Source of the DNA: Cohnella sp. SGD-V74
GTDB lineage: Bacteria; Bacillota; Bacilli; Paenibacillales; Paenibacillaceae
Length of the DNA stretch: 64,000 bases
Reading direction: 5' to 3'
NCBI RefSeq assembly: GCF_003001675.1
Contig: NZ_PVYW01000004.1
Location: forward strand, 62,001 to 126,000
Every line of letters starts with the position of its first letter. Within the stretch, counting starts at the first letter, position 1. The position numbers were made by a program, and so were the translations under genes. The notes beneath the pieces were generated by a model that did no database searches, was not told where the DNA came from, and saw only the letters and a list, made by a program, of their open reading frames with translations. This document shows, piece by piece, positions 19,373-27,827 of the stretch.

Positions 19373-19402
19373 TTGAAGGGGGAATAGGCGGCATGTTATA
19401 AT
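19373..19402 (+). promoter_or_regulatory. Candidate promoter for smpB
   Basis: TTGAAG (19373-19378), an 18-nt spacer and TATAAT (19397-19402) preceded by an extended -10 TG, 46 nt before the smpB start. Confidence 0.6.
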
Positions 19403-19447
19403 GAGATTCCGGCTATTGAGGCATATTAGGAAAGCGGGTGAAGGAAA

Positions 19448-19930
19448 GTGGGCAAGAAAAGCCAGCACGACAAGCCATTAGCGCAAAATAAGAAAGCATC
19501 CCACGACTACTTCATCGAGGATACCTATGAAGCCGGGATGGTGCTGACGGGCACGGAGATCAAATCCTTGCGTACCGGCCGCGCGAATCTGAACGATTCG
19601 TTCGCGACGATCCGCAACGGCGAGATTTTTCTCCACAACATGCACATCAGTCCGTTCGAGCAGGGCAACCGTCACAACCCTTCGGATCCGACTCGGGCTC
19701 GGAAGCTTCTCCTTCATAAGGAGCAGATTCACAAGCTTCTCGGTCTGACGAAACGCGACGGCTACACCCTGGTTCCGCTTAAAGTGTACGTTCGCAACGG
19801 CTACGCCAAATGCCTGATCGGCTTCGGCAAAGGGAAGAAACTGTACGACAAGCGCGAGTCCGACGCCAAGCGGGACGCTCAGCGCGACATTCAGCGGATT
19901 CTTCGGGAGAAGCAAAAGGCGTATAATTAA
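19448..19930 (+). CDS. smpB: SsrA-binding protein SmpB
   Basis: The 160-aa protein matches SmpB along its whole length: [39 protein letters not shown], and the basic C-terminal tail [20 protein letters not shown] that enters the ribosomal mRNA channel. It binds the tRNA-like part of tmRNA and brings it to stalled ribosomes. Translation starts at GTG 19448; AAGGAAA directly upstream is closely spaced and no better start is in frame. ssrA follows 213 nt downstream with its own promoter, the common order in Firmicutes. Confidence 0.96.
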   Translation: MGKKSQHDKPLAQNKKASHDYFIEDTYEAGMVLTGTEIKSLRTGRANLNDSFATIRNGEIFLHNMHISPFEQGNRHNPSDPTRARKLLLHKEQIHKLLGLTKRDGYTLVPLKVYVRNGYAKCLIGFGKGKKLYDKRESDAKRDAQRDIQRILREKQKAYN

Positions 19931-20045
19931 TTGCTTATATTTCGATGCGGGTCGACCGACATTGTCGGCGTGATTCGAACATTGGCTGCTTGAGCACATT
20001 GTACCAGCGTTGGCATCAACATTTCGGGTAATGGCCCGATGCATG

Positions 20046-20054
20046 TGTTATAAT
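20046..20054 (+). promoter_or_regulatory. Extended -10 promoter of ssrA
   Basis: TGTTATAAT, an extended -10 element, lies about 90 nt before the mature tmRNA 5' end; no good -35 is visible. The transcript would carry an ~80-nt leader removed by processing. Confidence 0.5.
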
Positions 20055-20143
20055 AGATTTTGCAACACAGCTTCATCCTAATCATCCTGTCGCGGGTGAC
20101 CTTATGGAGTTCCGGCGCTTAAAGCGTTCGGCAACCCAATTTC

Positions 20144-20510
20144 GGGGCCGTTTATGGATTCGACGGGGACAGGACGAGCGTGTGTAGCGGGTAGTAGGGC
20201 TGCGTCTGCTTCACTAACGCGGAAGCCAATTTAAACGGCAAAGCTAAACAACCAACTCTGGCTCTGGCCGCCTAATAACGGTCACCAGGCTCTTACTCTC
20301 CATCGCCCATGTGGCGGGCTAAGGGCTCAACTTTAGTGGGATACGCTGTCTAGTCTCCGCCTGGGGCTAGCTGAAGAAGACAATCAGGCTGACCCGAAGG
20401 GAATCCGGTGACAGGGAGTCCCCAGGGTGACATCAAATCTGTCACTACACCCGTAGAAGCATTCGTGGCGTTGTCTTCGGACAGGGGTTCGACTCCCCTC
20501 GGCTCCACCA
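20144..20510 (+). ncRNA. ssrA: Transfer-messenger RNA (tmRNA)
   Basis: The 5' end GGGGCCGTTTATGGATTCGA and the 3' end with GGTTCGACTCCCCTCGG and CCACCA form the alanyl tRNA-like domain. GGGGCCG at the 5' end pairs over seven positions (one G-U) with CGGCTCC before the ACCA tail. The tag reading frame is at 20237-20278: Gly-Lys-Ala-Lys-Gln-Pro-Thr-Leu-Ala-Leu-Ala-Ala, then two TAA stops, giving the ALAA degron read by ClpXP. GGC 20237 as resume codon is inferred from other Firmicutes. It rescues stalled ribosomes together with SmpB just upstream. A 5'-truncated second copy lies at 27828-28150. Confidence 0.96.
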
Positions 20511-20524
20511 ATACCATCAGTGAG

Positions 20525-20546
20525 ACCACCTCGTGAGGTGGTTTTT
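20525..20546 (+). terminator. Rho-independent terminator of ssrA
   Basis: ACCACCT/AGGTGGT hairpin with a tight loop followed by five T, 14 nt after the CCA end of tmRNA. Confidence 0.85.
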
Positions 20547-20557
20547 CTGTGTTTTGC

Positions 20558-20928
20558 GTGCCCAGCCAAGCACGCATACTCTAGCCGGTGGAAGTCCGGT
20601 CACGGGAGGGGCCAAGAAGCCCCCGTGCAGCTAGGATGCCTGCGTATGGCGAAATCTGTGCGTAGAAGCGCATCGACGAAAGTACCTGTTGGAGACAGGG
20701 CGAGCAACAGACCAGGCCGCAACAGGAAGTGAATCCTGCCGCGTCGTCAAAAAGGCCTCGCAAGAGGGAGAAGAGGAAGCCGAGCCCCGGAGATATGGGC
20801 GAAGGCCAAGGAAGCTGTTTGGAACTTAGAGCGATAGCGAAGAATCCTCCGGCGTAGAGGGAACGACATGTTTTGAAAGAGGATGTAGTGAACTGGGGAG
20901 ACCCTCCCTTGAACGGGCAACGTAAAAT
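20558..20928 (+). mobile_element. Group II intron remnant (RNA part only)
   Basis: The stretch beginning GTGCCCAGCC and containing AGCCGGTGGAAGTCCGGTCA, CACGGGAGGGGCC...GCCCCCGTG and, near its end, GAACTGGGGAGACCC resembles the 5' half (domain I onwards) of bacterial group II introns. No reverse transcriptase gene or clear domain V/VI follows, so it is a non-autonomous remnant. It starts ~11 nt behind the ssrA terminator hairpin, which fits the target preference of class C introns. Recognition is by remembered consensus and not verified. Confidence 0.5.
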
Positions 20929-21018
20929 AAGTCATTCAAGTGATTCACTTGGATAAGTAATCACTTGGGCAAGTGCTGCATATATATTTCCTATAACTTA
21001 TTGAGGAGGATGCAGCGT

Positions 21019-21558
21019 ATGGATGATCGCGTTAGTGTATTGGAAAAATCATTTCTGGAGCTAAACAAGCGGATGAACATTCTGGAAGCTCAATTGTCCA
21101 AACACAAATCGAGTAGTGAATATCAAACGAACACCGTATCGAAGCATATGATTAAGCTCGTCTATCCTGGCATATTTGGCCGCATCAACGAACCGACTGC
21201 TGGATTCCCGAGCAATCGTAAGAAAGTAGCACTCCAATTAGCCAAGGGTCAGTTTATGTTCCTCTATGTCACCTCCCCCGAGAAGAAGATTATCGGGTTA
21301 ACCACAGTGGCATCAGAATGCAAGCGAGTTGACGGCAGGTGGCCCTATTCGGTTGATCTTGAATGGGTTATCAATCCTAAACCAGGGGTTACACTTGCAG
21401 AAGTTGGACTTGATATTAGACCCCGCGTCGGTGACACATTATTCTCCATCACGGACGATAAAGCTCATCAGATTATAGCAGCTCTCCATTCTCAGGACGA
21501 TCTGGACTCCAATACGCTAAAGTACTTGTTCGAGAAGTATAAGGACTTCTATGACTAG
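21019..21558 (+). CDS. Hypothetical protein with coiled coil and EVE/PUA-like domain
   Basis: This 179-aa protein has an N-terminal ~30-residue heptad-like segment (VSVLEKSFLELNKRMNILEA) and a globular part (about residues 45-150) of small beta strands. Elements such as GQFMFLYVTSPEKKIIGLTT, WPYSVDLEWVINPK and RPRVGDTLFSITD suggest a PUA/EVE-like fold, a class often found in modified-base readers beside restriction systems. That fold call is inference from strand pattern and size. GAGGAGG 10 nt before ATG 21019 sets the start; the frame is open 18 codons further up. It lies between the intron remnant and the recombinase remnant. Confidence 0.6.
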   Translation: MDDRVSVLEKSFLELNKRMNILEAQLSKHKSSSEYQTNTVSKHMIKLVYPGIFGRINEPTAGFPSNRKKVALQLAKGQFMFLYVTSPEKKIIGLTTVASECKRVDGRWPYSVDLEWVINPKPGVTLAEVGLDIRPRVGDTLFSITDDKAHQIIAALHSQDDLDSNTLKYLFEKYKDFYD

Positions 21559-21655
21559 AACGATTCTGATATCTAACAGCATTAATCAGCAGGTATGCCC
21601 AAGTGGTGTACCTGCTTTTTTTATGTCCAAAATCCAATTAAGGAGTTGTAGCCAA

Positions 21656-23254
21656 ATGAAAGTAGCTGTTTATGTCCGTGTATCCTCTGAACGTCAAGCC
21701 GAAAAGGAACTCTCTATTCCGGCACAACTGAAAGCCATCCAGCAGTATTGTCAGAATAAAGGATGGATGATTACTCAAGAATTCGTCGAAAAGGGGAAAT
21801 CGGCAAAGACCGATGATCGTCCTGAATTTCAGAGGATGATCGCGATGGCGAAGCGAACCAGTAAGAACTTTGAAGCGATCCTGGTTCATAAGTTTGACCG
21901 CTTCTCCCGAAATCGGGACGATCATGTGATTTATAAGGCACTGTTGCAAAAGTATGGGTTGAAAGTAATATCTGTTACGGAGCAAACCGAAGCAGAAACT
22001 CCCCAGGATATGCTGCTGGAAGGGATGCTGGAGGTTATATCGGAGTTCTTTAATGCTAATCTCGCTGTCGAGGTGCGGAAGGGCATGAATCAGAATGCCA
22101 AGCAAGGTTATAACAATGGCGGCACTCCTCCATACGGCTATCGGACGGAGCATCTTGCTCTTGGAAGTCAAAAGACGAAGTCAGTATGGGTACTTGGCCC
22201 GCGTGAAGAAATTGATGCCGTCCGTTTCATATTCAGCCAGTATGCTTATGAGAACATGGGCTATAAAAGATCGCTAATCTGCTGAACGAACGCAACGTTC
22301 CAACTCAAAAAGGAGGGCAATGGTCAGCCAGCACCATTCGGGCCATCATTCACAATGAATCTTATATTGGCCGCAAAATATGGAACAAGCAGGATTATCA
22401 GACGACAGGAGTAAAGTGGCGGGATCGGTCGGAATGGGTCATCACGGAGAACGCCCATCCGGCTATTCTTAATGAAGAACTAATTTAACCTTTGCAAGCA
22501 GCGGTCCGAAGACAGGCATACAGGCTGCGGTGTAACCCATCATTCTTATCAGATTAAGCCGGCCTCTCGATTCTGGCTTCGCGGAATTTTTACCTGCAAT
22601 AAATGCGGCTCAAAGATGGTTGTTAACTCAACCGCCTCCACAAAAAAGTATGGCGGGCCGAAGTATTATGTGTGCGGCGGCTACATGCGTAAAGGGAAAG
22701 AGTTTTGCCCTTATGTGAGCTGGAGAAAAGACCATATTGAACGGATCGTTGCCAATAAACTGCGAAGTACCTTGTTGAGACTAACGTTCGATAATCAGTT
22801 GGAGGAAGAGATTCAAAAGTGTCATGGGGAAGCCAATCGGCACTTGAAGATACAAGCTGCTAATTTTGAGGCAGAAATCAGTTTTCTGGAGAAGCGGATT
22901 ATCCAGATGGAGAATGAACTGCAATCTGGCGGAGGGAAAACATACTACGCGGAAATGATTAAGGAAATGCGGGGAGAACTGGAGGAGAAGCTAGCGGAGT
23001 ATGAGAAACTGAGTGAGCTATCACCGCAAATAGATATAGCACCGGAATACATTCAAACGGTGCTGAATGATATCAAGCAAATGATCTCGATGTTGGATGA
23101 TGAGAATCCTAATCCGCAGTTAATGAATGAGTATGTGAGGAAATTTGTTTCGAATGTGAGCATTGATCGGGATACGAAGATGGTGCATATCAAAGTAAAA
23201 ATACAAATTGAAGAATGTAAGTTGTTTGAAAAGACAGTAGTGGCAGAGTGGTGA
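21656..23254 (+). pseudogene. Large serine recombinase (decayed)
   Basis: The N-terminal part is a clear serine recombinase: VAVYVRVSSERQAEKELSIP with the catalytic Ser, then KFDRFSRNRDDHVIYKALLQ. Frame is lost at the A run 22265-22268, where one extra base would give YKKIANLLNERNVPTQKGG. It continues through a recombinase domain to a stop at 22487-22489 (ILNEELI), shifts again near 22530, and resumes with the zinc ribbon FTCNKCGSKMVV...YYVCGGY and a coiled coil (about 22840-23060). At least two frameshifts and one stop make it inactive. AAGGAG precedes ATG 21656. Large serine integrases mobilise islands, so this is probably the former integrase. Confidence 0.85.
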
Positions 23255-23258
23255 AACG

Positions 23259-23282
23259 AGGAGGCCGATTGACCTCCTTTTC
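23259..23282 (+). terminator. Possible terminator after recombinase remnant
   Basis: AGGAGG/CCTCCT with an 8-nt loop followed by TTTT, just after the stop at 23254. Confidence 0.5.
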
Positions 23283-23284
23283 AT

Positions 23285-24017
23285 GATGGCGGAGAAACGC
23301 ACAAGCCGTTTGCTTCGAAGTCAGCTTCACCATCCTGGCTTCGTGGGATAATGTTTTATGATAAGCGTGGATTGCGGAAGGTGGGAGATTCGGCTTCTAC
23401 GCGAACCAAGAGCGGCGGACAGCAGTATTACATCTGTGGAGGCTATATGTGGTAAGGGTAAGGAGTTCCGTTCTTATGTCGGATGGCGTAAAGAGCGTGT
23501 GGAGGAAGTTGTTACAACGAAGCTGCGGACAATGCTGTTGCGGCTGTCGATGGATAACCAGCTTGCAGATGAGATACAGCATTACTACAACGAGAAAAAC
23601 AAAAGTCAGATACAGCGAGCAGAAACTTTTGAAGCAGAGGTTGGATTTCCACAAAAGCGTATTGAGGCCGTTGAGGACGATATACGAGCAGGAAGAGCGA
23701 AACCGTATCATCAGGATATGCTGTATGTAATGCAACAGGAGCTAATGGAGAAGATACAAGAGCTTGATGTGCTGTCGTCGAGCCTACAGGGCTTATCAGT
23801 GCCGGAGGAATACATTGCATCTGTCAAATACGATATGCAGACGATGATCGGGCTATTGGATGCAGAAGTTCCGAATCCGCAGTTGTTGAATCAGTTGGCG
23901 GCGAAGTTTGTATCAAAGGTTTTTATTCAACGAGAATCGAAGCGGTTGTTTTTGACGGTGCAGATGCGGAAGAAAGATGAGGTTTTGTTCGATAGGACTA
24001 TTCTTCCGGAGCTATAG
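23285..24017 (+). pseudogene. C-terminal fragment of a second large serine recombinase
   Basis: This segment repeats, at protein level, the C-terminal half of the preceding pseudogene. It has a decayed zinc-ribbon region (GQQYYICGGY, broken by a stop near 23452), then KGKEFRSYVGWRKERVEEVV matching KGKEFCPYVSWRKDHIERIV upstream, and a similar coiled coil. Sequence divergence from the first copy is large, so it comes from a related but different recombinase rather than a recent duplication. The longest open piece is 23358-24017. No catalytic N-terminal domain is present. It suggests two rounds of integration at this place. Confidence 0.78.
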
Positions 24018-24211
24018 GTTCGTAGACCACTCAAGAATAAGAATTTTGATTTCAGATGCCAGCCATGTACTTTATTAAAAATCCAATGTTGTGGACTACA
24101 GAGTAGTGTCATAAAATATCTTAAGGAGGCAACCTTGCCTCCTCAGTTCTTTGTAGATGCAATAATACTATTTGTTATTGAAGGAATTTGGCGATAAATG
24201 TAGAAATATTT

Positions 24212-24238
24212 ACTAATTAGTCTGTTTGCTAACGTTAG
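24212..24238. promoter_or_regulatory. Paired palindromes upstream of the kinase operon
   Basis: ACTAATTAGT (24212-24221) and CTAACGTTAG (24229-24238) are two perfect 10-bp palindromes with CTAA/TTAG half-sites, centres 17 bp apart, ending 27 nt before the first gene of the operon. They look like an operator; the binding protein is unknown. Confidence 0.45.
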
Positions 24239-24265
24239 TATACAGATTAGCTGGAGGGGAATGTA

Positions 24266-24967
24266 GTGTCTTGGAATTCGGAGGAGGAGTTTGTGAAGTC
24301 TTTCCTCTCGTCTACAGGCTTTATGAGTCGTTCTATTAAAAATGATTATGAAGTATGGACAGAAGTGAAGACTGGTTTTGGCAGACCGGATATCGTCATA
24401 GTTGAATATAACTCTAACGTACTTGAGGAGCGTCGCGGATGTGATCAGAAATTATTGACGGCTCCTCTGTCAACAAAAACGGCGTTTGCTCTTTCGTACT
24501 TGTCAACTTGCCGCTGGGTTAGAAGAGAAAATCTTGGAAAGTTTCTAAATGTGAAACGTGCACAACTAAATTCCGTAGTACAGGAACTTCAAGCACGGGG
24601 ACTTATCGAAGTTAAGGATCACTTAATTAAATTAAAGCCCAAGTCTGAGATTTTAGCTGTCAATCGTGTTAGGGTGTTTGAAGCAAAGTTGACTCAGTGG
24701 ATGGACGCAATAGAACAGGCAGAAAGGCATCTTTGGTTTACTAACGATTCATATATATTGATGCCTGAAGTTGAAGGGAAGAGAGCCACTTCTATTACTC
24801 ATGAGTGTGATAAACGTGGTATTGGGTTGAGTTTTTTTAATGAAGTTACAGGCTATAGTGCAGTAGTGAAACCGGCCCAATCTGGAGTACAGAACTCTCC
24901 GATGCTATGGCAAATAAATGAGAAGTTAGTTGGAGGTGCACGTGAGCGAGAACCTATTTTCAGTTGA
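24266..24967 (+). CDS. Predicted PD-(D/E)XK-fold protein with inserted winged helix
   Basis: This 233-aa protein has EVWTEVKTGFGRPDIVIVEY at about residues 26-45, which fits the first part of a PD-(D/E)XK nuclease core. VFEAKLTQWMDAIEQAERHL (about 137-156) fits the E-x-K strand plus the following QA helix, and SYILMP the next strand. Between them (~62-125) is a winged helix with an STKTAFALSYLS start and a VVQELQARGLIEV recognition/wing region. The nuclease call is inference from this spaced pattern; catalysis is not shown. It is the first gene of a three-gene overlapping operon. GTG 24266 has GGAGGGG upstream. Base composition is markedly AT-richer than the chromosome at either end of the window. 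Confidence 0.62.
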   Translation: MSWNSEEEFVKSFLSSTGFMSRSIKNDYEVWTEVKTGFGRPDIVIVEYNSNVLEERRGCDQKLLTAPLSTKTAFALSYLSTCRWVRRENLGKFLNVKRAQLNSVVQELQARGLIEVKDHLIKLKPKSEILAVNRVRVFEAKLTQWMDAIEQAERHLWFTNDSYILMPEVEGKRATSITHECDKRGIGLSFFNEVTGYSAVVKPAQSGVQNSPMLWQINEKLVGGAREREPIFS

Positions 24968-25784
24968 TTCTATCGTATTGGCCCAAGCTTTTCCTGATAT
25001 TGAATTTGAAGCTAAGCTAGGTGAAGGTGGACAGAAATATGTATACAGAGCACAGACGCAGCCAGAGGGACGTGTAGCGTTTAAAATCATAAAATCTAAC
25101 CAGCAGATCGAAAGAACAATTAGAGAAATCAATGCAGCGTCCAGTTTTTCACCACCTAGGTTCCCGCAAATATATAGATATGGCAATGCGAATGTTGCAA
25201 ATATTGACGTTGTTTACATAGTCGAACAATTTGTAGACGGAGTCAGTCTTCGTGATCGAATCAATGCGGGAGCATTGAACGATGCTGAAGTATTTAAAGT
25301 AGGTTCAGAATTACTAATGGCATTAACTGAAATCTCAGAGAAAAATTTAGTACATCGAGATATTAAGCCTGAGAACATTATGCTTAGTAGTAGTACTGGA
25401 GTTGTATTACTTGATTTCGGAATAGCTAGACATTTAGATTTGACTAGTTTGACTCATGATGTTGCTATGTTCGGACCGATGACACCAGGTTATGCCGCAC
25501 CGGAGCAAATTAACAACGATAAGCGAAGTATCTCAGCCCGGACGGACTTGTTTGCTTGGGGAATATTGATGTATGAAATGATCTCCGGCTTCAATCCATT
25601 TACACAAGGATGTACAACACCGGCTGAGGTTTTGATGAAAACATTAAAGTTCGAACCGGAAACACTTCAAAGTTGTAACCCGGAATTATCGAGAATCATT
25701 AACTGGTGCATGAAAAAGCAAGTTCATCGTAGACCACCAAGCCCGAGCTATATATTTGAATTGCTAAAGGGGGTTCTTCTATGA
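24942..25784 (+). CDS. Hanks-type serine/threonine protein kinase
   Basis: The ~280-aa soluble kinase has all core motifs: Gly-rich loop KLGEGGQKYVYRA, the ATP-binding Lys in VAFKIIK, catalytic loop LVHRDIKPENIML, DFG in LLDFGIARHLD, and the substrate loop GTPGYAAPEQ-like MTPGYAAPEQINNDKRS. There are no PASTA repeats or membrane helix, unlike housekeeping PrkC/PknB, so it is an accessory kinase. GTG 24942 has GGAGG 5 nt upstream and lies 26 nt inside the preceding gene; its stop overlaps the next ATG in ATGA. Tight coupling implies the three products act together, possibly with the kinase sensing or signalling to the nuclease-like and barrel proteins. Confidence 0.92.
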   Translation: MSENLFSVDSIVLAQAFPDIEFEAKLGEGGQKYVYRAQTQPEGRVAFKIIKSNQQIERTIREINAASSFSPPRFPQIYRYGNANVANIDVVYIVEQFVDGVSLRDRINAGALNDAEVFKVGSELLMALTEISEKNLVHRDIKPENIMLSSSTGVVLLDFGIARHLDLTSLTHDVAMFGPMTPGYAAPEQINNDKRSISARTDLFAWGILMYEMISGFNPFTQGCTTPAEVLMKTLKFEPETLQSCNPELSRIINWCMKKQVHRRPPSPSYIFELLKGVLL

Positions 25785-26965
25785 CCAGTTTTTACTTACA
25801 ACAAGGACATGGAATGCTGTCGATGAATAAAGAATTCGTAGAGAATAATCCCACTGCGGGGGTAATTATGTCTCCGCGGAACTGCACACGAGAGCAAATT
25901 GAACGTCATTCCAGTGAATTGCATGAGAGAAATGTGGCGGTTCTGTTCGACCCTCAATTCTATCAACCACGGACAGAAAGAGAGAATATTTTAAATTATC
26001 CATATTGGAATGATCTAAATTTTGAGACTGTTGATTTTGCAACGAGAGGTGCGACTGAGTTATGTAGAGGCGTAGTTACATATCAGTTAGAGCAACTGAA
26101 TGTCTCTGAGATAATACTGCCCGGTCGATTCAGTAATGTAGTTTCTGAAGATTGGCTGGATACTCAATACGCGTTTGCAGATACGGCTAGTTCAATGCAT
26201 ACAGGAAGGTTAATTTATTCGACGGTTGCAATTGGACCTGATGTTGTAAGAGACAGAAATGCATTTGATCGTCTTTTAAATGAGGTTGTTAGTTACCCTG
26301 TTGCTGGGATTTATTTCATTGTTCAATCACCACGCGATTTTTTAGTAAACGATGAACTGTTTTTATATAACATTCTTGATGGATTGTTGAGTATCCGGCT
26401 TTCAAATAAGAAGGTCTTATTAGGATACGCTAATCAACAAAGCTTGATATACGGAACAGCGGGAGTAACAGGTTTCGCCACAGGCAATTTTCGTAATGTA
26501 CGTTCATTTAATCCGGATACATTTGATGTTCAGGAACAAAGTGATAGACAAAGAGCGACTTGGTATTATGACGGAAATACACTCTCTGAATTTCGTCCAC
26601 AAACACTTGGTTTGGCATATCAGCGAGGAATTTCTGGCAGATTCGGTCCGGTAACTGAATTTAGTAGTTCATTGATTGAGGCTGCAAATCCGGCGATTGT
26701 ACCTTGGGGAGAGCCGCTTGCCTTCCGCCATTATTTAACGGTGATCAATCGTCAGTGGTCGGAGATGCTTAATGTACCTGGGTCGCAAAGACTAAATTAT
26801 GTCATAGGATTAATCGAACACGTTGGAGAGCAACTTGCTCAGCTCGAACGTGATGGTGTTAGGCTTGGAGACAGATCATTCAAACAGATAGTTGAACTTA
26901 CTCTAAACGCTTTGATGTCATTTAAAGCGGATAGACAACATGATATAGATTTGTTGAGAAGTTGA
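25781..26965 (+). CDS. Hypothetical protein, predicted TIM barrel (TGT-like?)
   Basis: This 394-aa soluble protein is not recognised with confidence. Strand-like segments recur at even spacing: TAGVIMSPRN, NVAVLFDPQF, SEIILPGRF, LIYSTVAIG, VAGIYFIVQSP, KVLLGYANQQ, GVTGFATGNFRNVRSF. This is the pattern of an eight-stranded alpha/beta barrel, and the general look recalls tRNA-guanine transglycosylase/DpdA-type barrels; that comparison is weak inference. A helical C-terminus (about residues 300-394) follows. The start overlaps the kinase stop by 4 nt. It is the last gene of the overlapping trio, so its function is probably tied to the kinase. Confidence 0.6.
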   Translation: MTSFYLQQGHGMLSMNKEFVENNPTAGVIMSPRNCTREQIERHSSELHERNVAVLFDPQFYQPRTERENILNYPYWNDLNFETVDFATRGATELCRGVVTYQLEQLNVSEIILPGRFSNVVSEDWLDTQYAFADTASSMHTGRLIYSTVAIGPDVVRDRNAFDRLLNEVVSYPVAGIYFIVQSPRDFLVNDELFLYNILDGLLSIRLSNKKVLLGYANQQSLIYGTAGVTGFATGNFRNVRSFNPDTFDVQEQSDRQRATWYYDGNTLSEFRPQTLGLAYQRGISGRFGPVTEFSSSLIEAANPAIVPWGEPLAFRHYLTVINRQWSEMLNVPGSQRLNYVIGLIEHVGEQLAQLERDGVRLGDRSFKQIVELTLNALMSFKADRQHDIDLLRS

Positions 26966-27048
26966 ATAAACAAGCCTCACAAAGATTGTAGTACGTTATT
27001 AGATAAGTGCTAGATGTACGCTGATTACCTAAGAGGGGAGCTACACGT

Positions 27049-27807
27049 TTGTTTCAAAAACCATCAAAAATGATGCCAGTAAGAGAGTTCTGGTTTTTAT
27101 TTGTAATATCTTTGCTTATACTAGTCACAATTAATGTGTTGGCGGTGTTATTTGGTACTGATAAGACAGCAGGTGCTGTACTAAACTTCACTGCCACTGC
27201 AATTTCAATTGTATTAGCCATTATAGCTATTCTAATCACATTACTTGATATTGCAGGACAAAAGAATAGTGTTCATCAGTTGGCTGAATTATCACAGGAA
27301 CTCCAAAATTCATCTGATAACATAAAGGAACGTATTAATGAAGTAGCAGAGTTGAAAAATGAGTTTGTAAAAAGCATAACCGAAAATGAAGCTTTTCGTA
27401 AGGAAATAATAAGTCAGTTAGAAGAACTCAAGAAAGATATGAATCCTTCGAAATATAAGAAAGATGATGAAATTCAAGATAACGATAGTAACAGTGAAGT
27501 TGTTAATGATAAGTTAAATAAAATACTTGAGAATTTACATAGGAACAAGTCATTTTCATGGATCACTAAAGTAAGGGTTAGAATACATGATGTTTCGAAT
27601 TTCTCATATCATCGTTTTTATCAAAGTATGGGTTTTGTAGCACAATCATTTGAAGTAAAGTACTTGATAAAAAATGTAGGAAATAAACCAAGGACATATG
27701 AGATACAATTTGATGATTTTTTGAAAAAGGATGAACTTGAAGCTGCAATTTCTGGTATTGATGAATATGGAGTCTTAGAAGTTTTTGATTTTGAAACTAT
27801 ATTTTAA
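27049..27807 (+). CDS. Hypothetical membrane protein with coiled coil
   Basis: This 252-aa protein has two transmembrane helices (about residues 13-35 and 40-64), a long coiled coil (~68-125), a charged linker (~126-150) and a C-terminal soluble domain (~160-252) containing FSWITKVRVRIHDVSNFSYH. No known family is recognised. It starts at TTG 27049 with GAGGGGAG about 8 nt upstream; ATG 27070 is an in-frame alternative. It follows the kinase operon after 83 nt with no terminator visible and shares its AT-rich composition, so it may be a fourth member, for example a membrane effector. It ends 20 nt before the truncated ssrA copy. Confidence 0.6.
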   Translation: MFQKPSKMMPVREFWFLFVISLLILVTINVLAVLFGTDKTAGAVLNFTATAISIVLAIIAILITLLDIAGQKNSVHQLAELSQELQNSSDNIKERINEVAELKNEFVKSITENEAFRKEIISQLEELKKDMNPSKYKKDDEIQDNDSNSEVVNDKLNKILENLHRNKSFSWITKVRVRIHDVSNFSYHRFYQSMGFVAQSFEVKYLIKNVGNKPRTYEIQFDDFLKKDELEAAISGIDEYGVLEVFDFETIF

Positions 27808-27827
27808 TATATCATTCATCACAAGCC

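Noticed and set aside
20350..20577. Minus-strand small protein over the tmRNA 3' end
   Set aside because: The region is structural RNA; the same false reading appears over the truncated copy at 28024-28206.
24123..24144. AGGAGGCA/TGCCTCCT hairpin as terminator or RBS-sequestering element
   Set aside because: No T tract and no start codon downstream within range; role cannot be supported.
24942..25784. Housekeeping PrkC/PknB kinase
   Set aside because: No membrane helix or PASTA repeats, no adjacent PP2C phosphatase, and it lies in a horizontally acquired-looking island.
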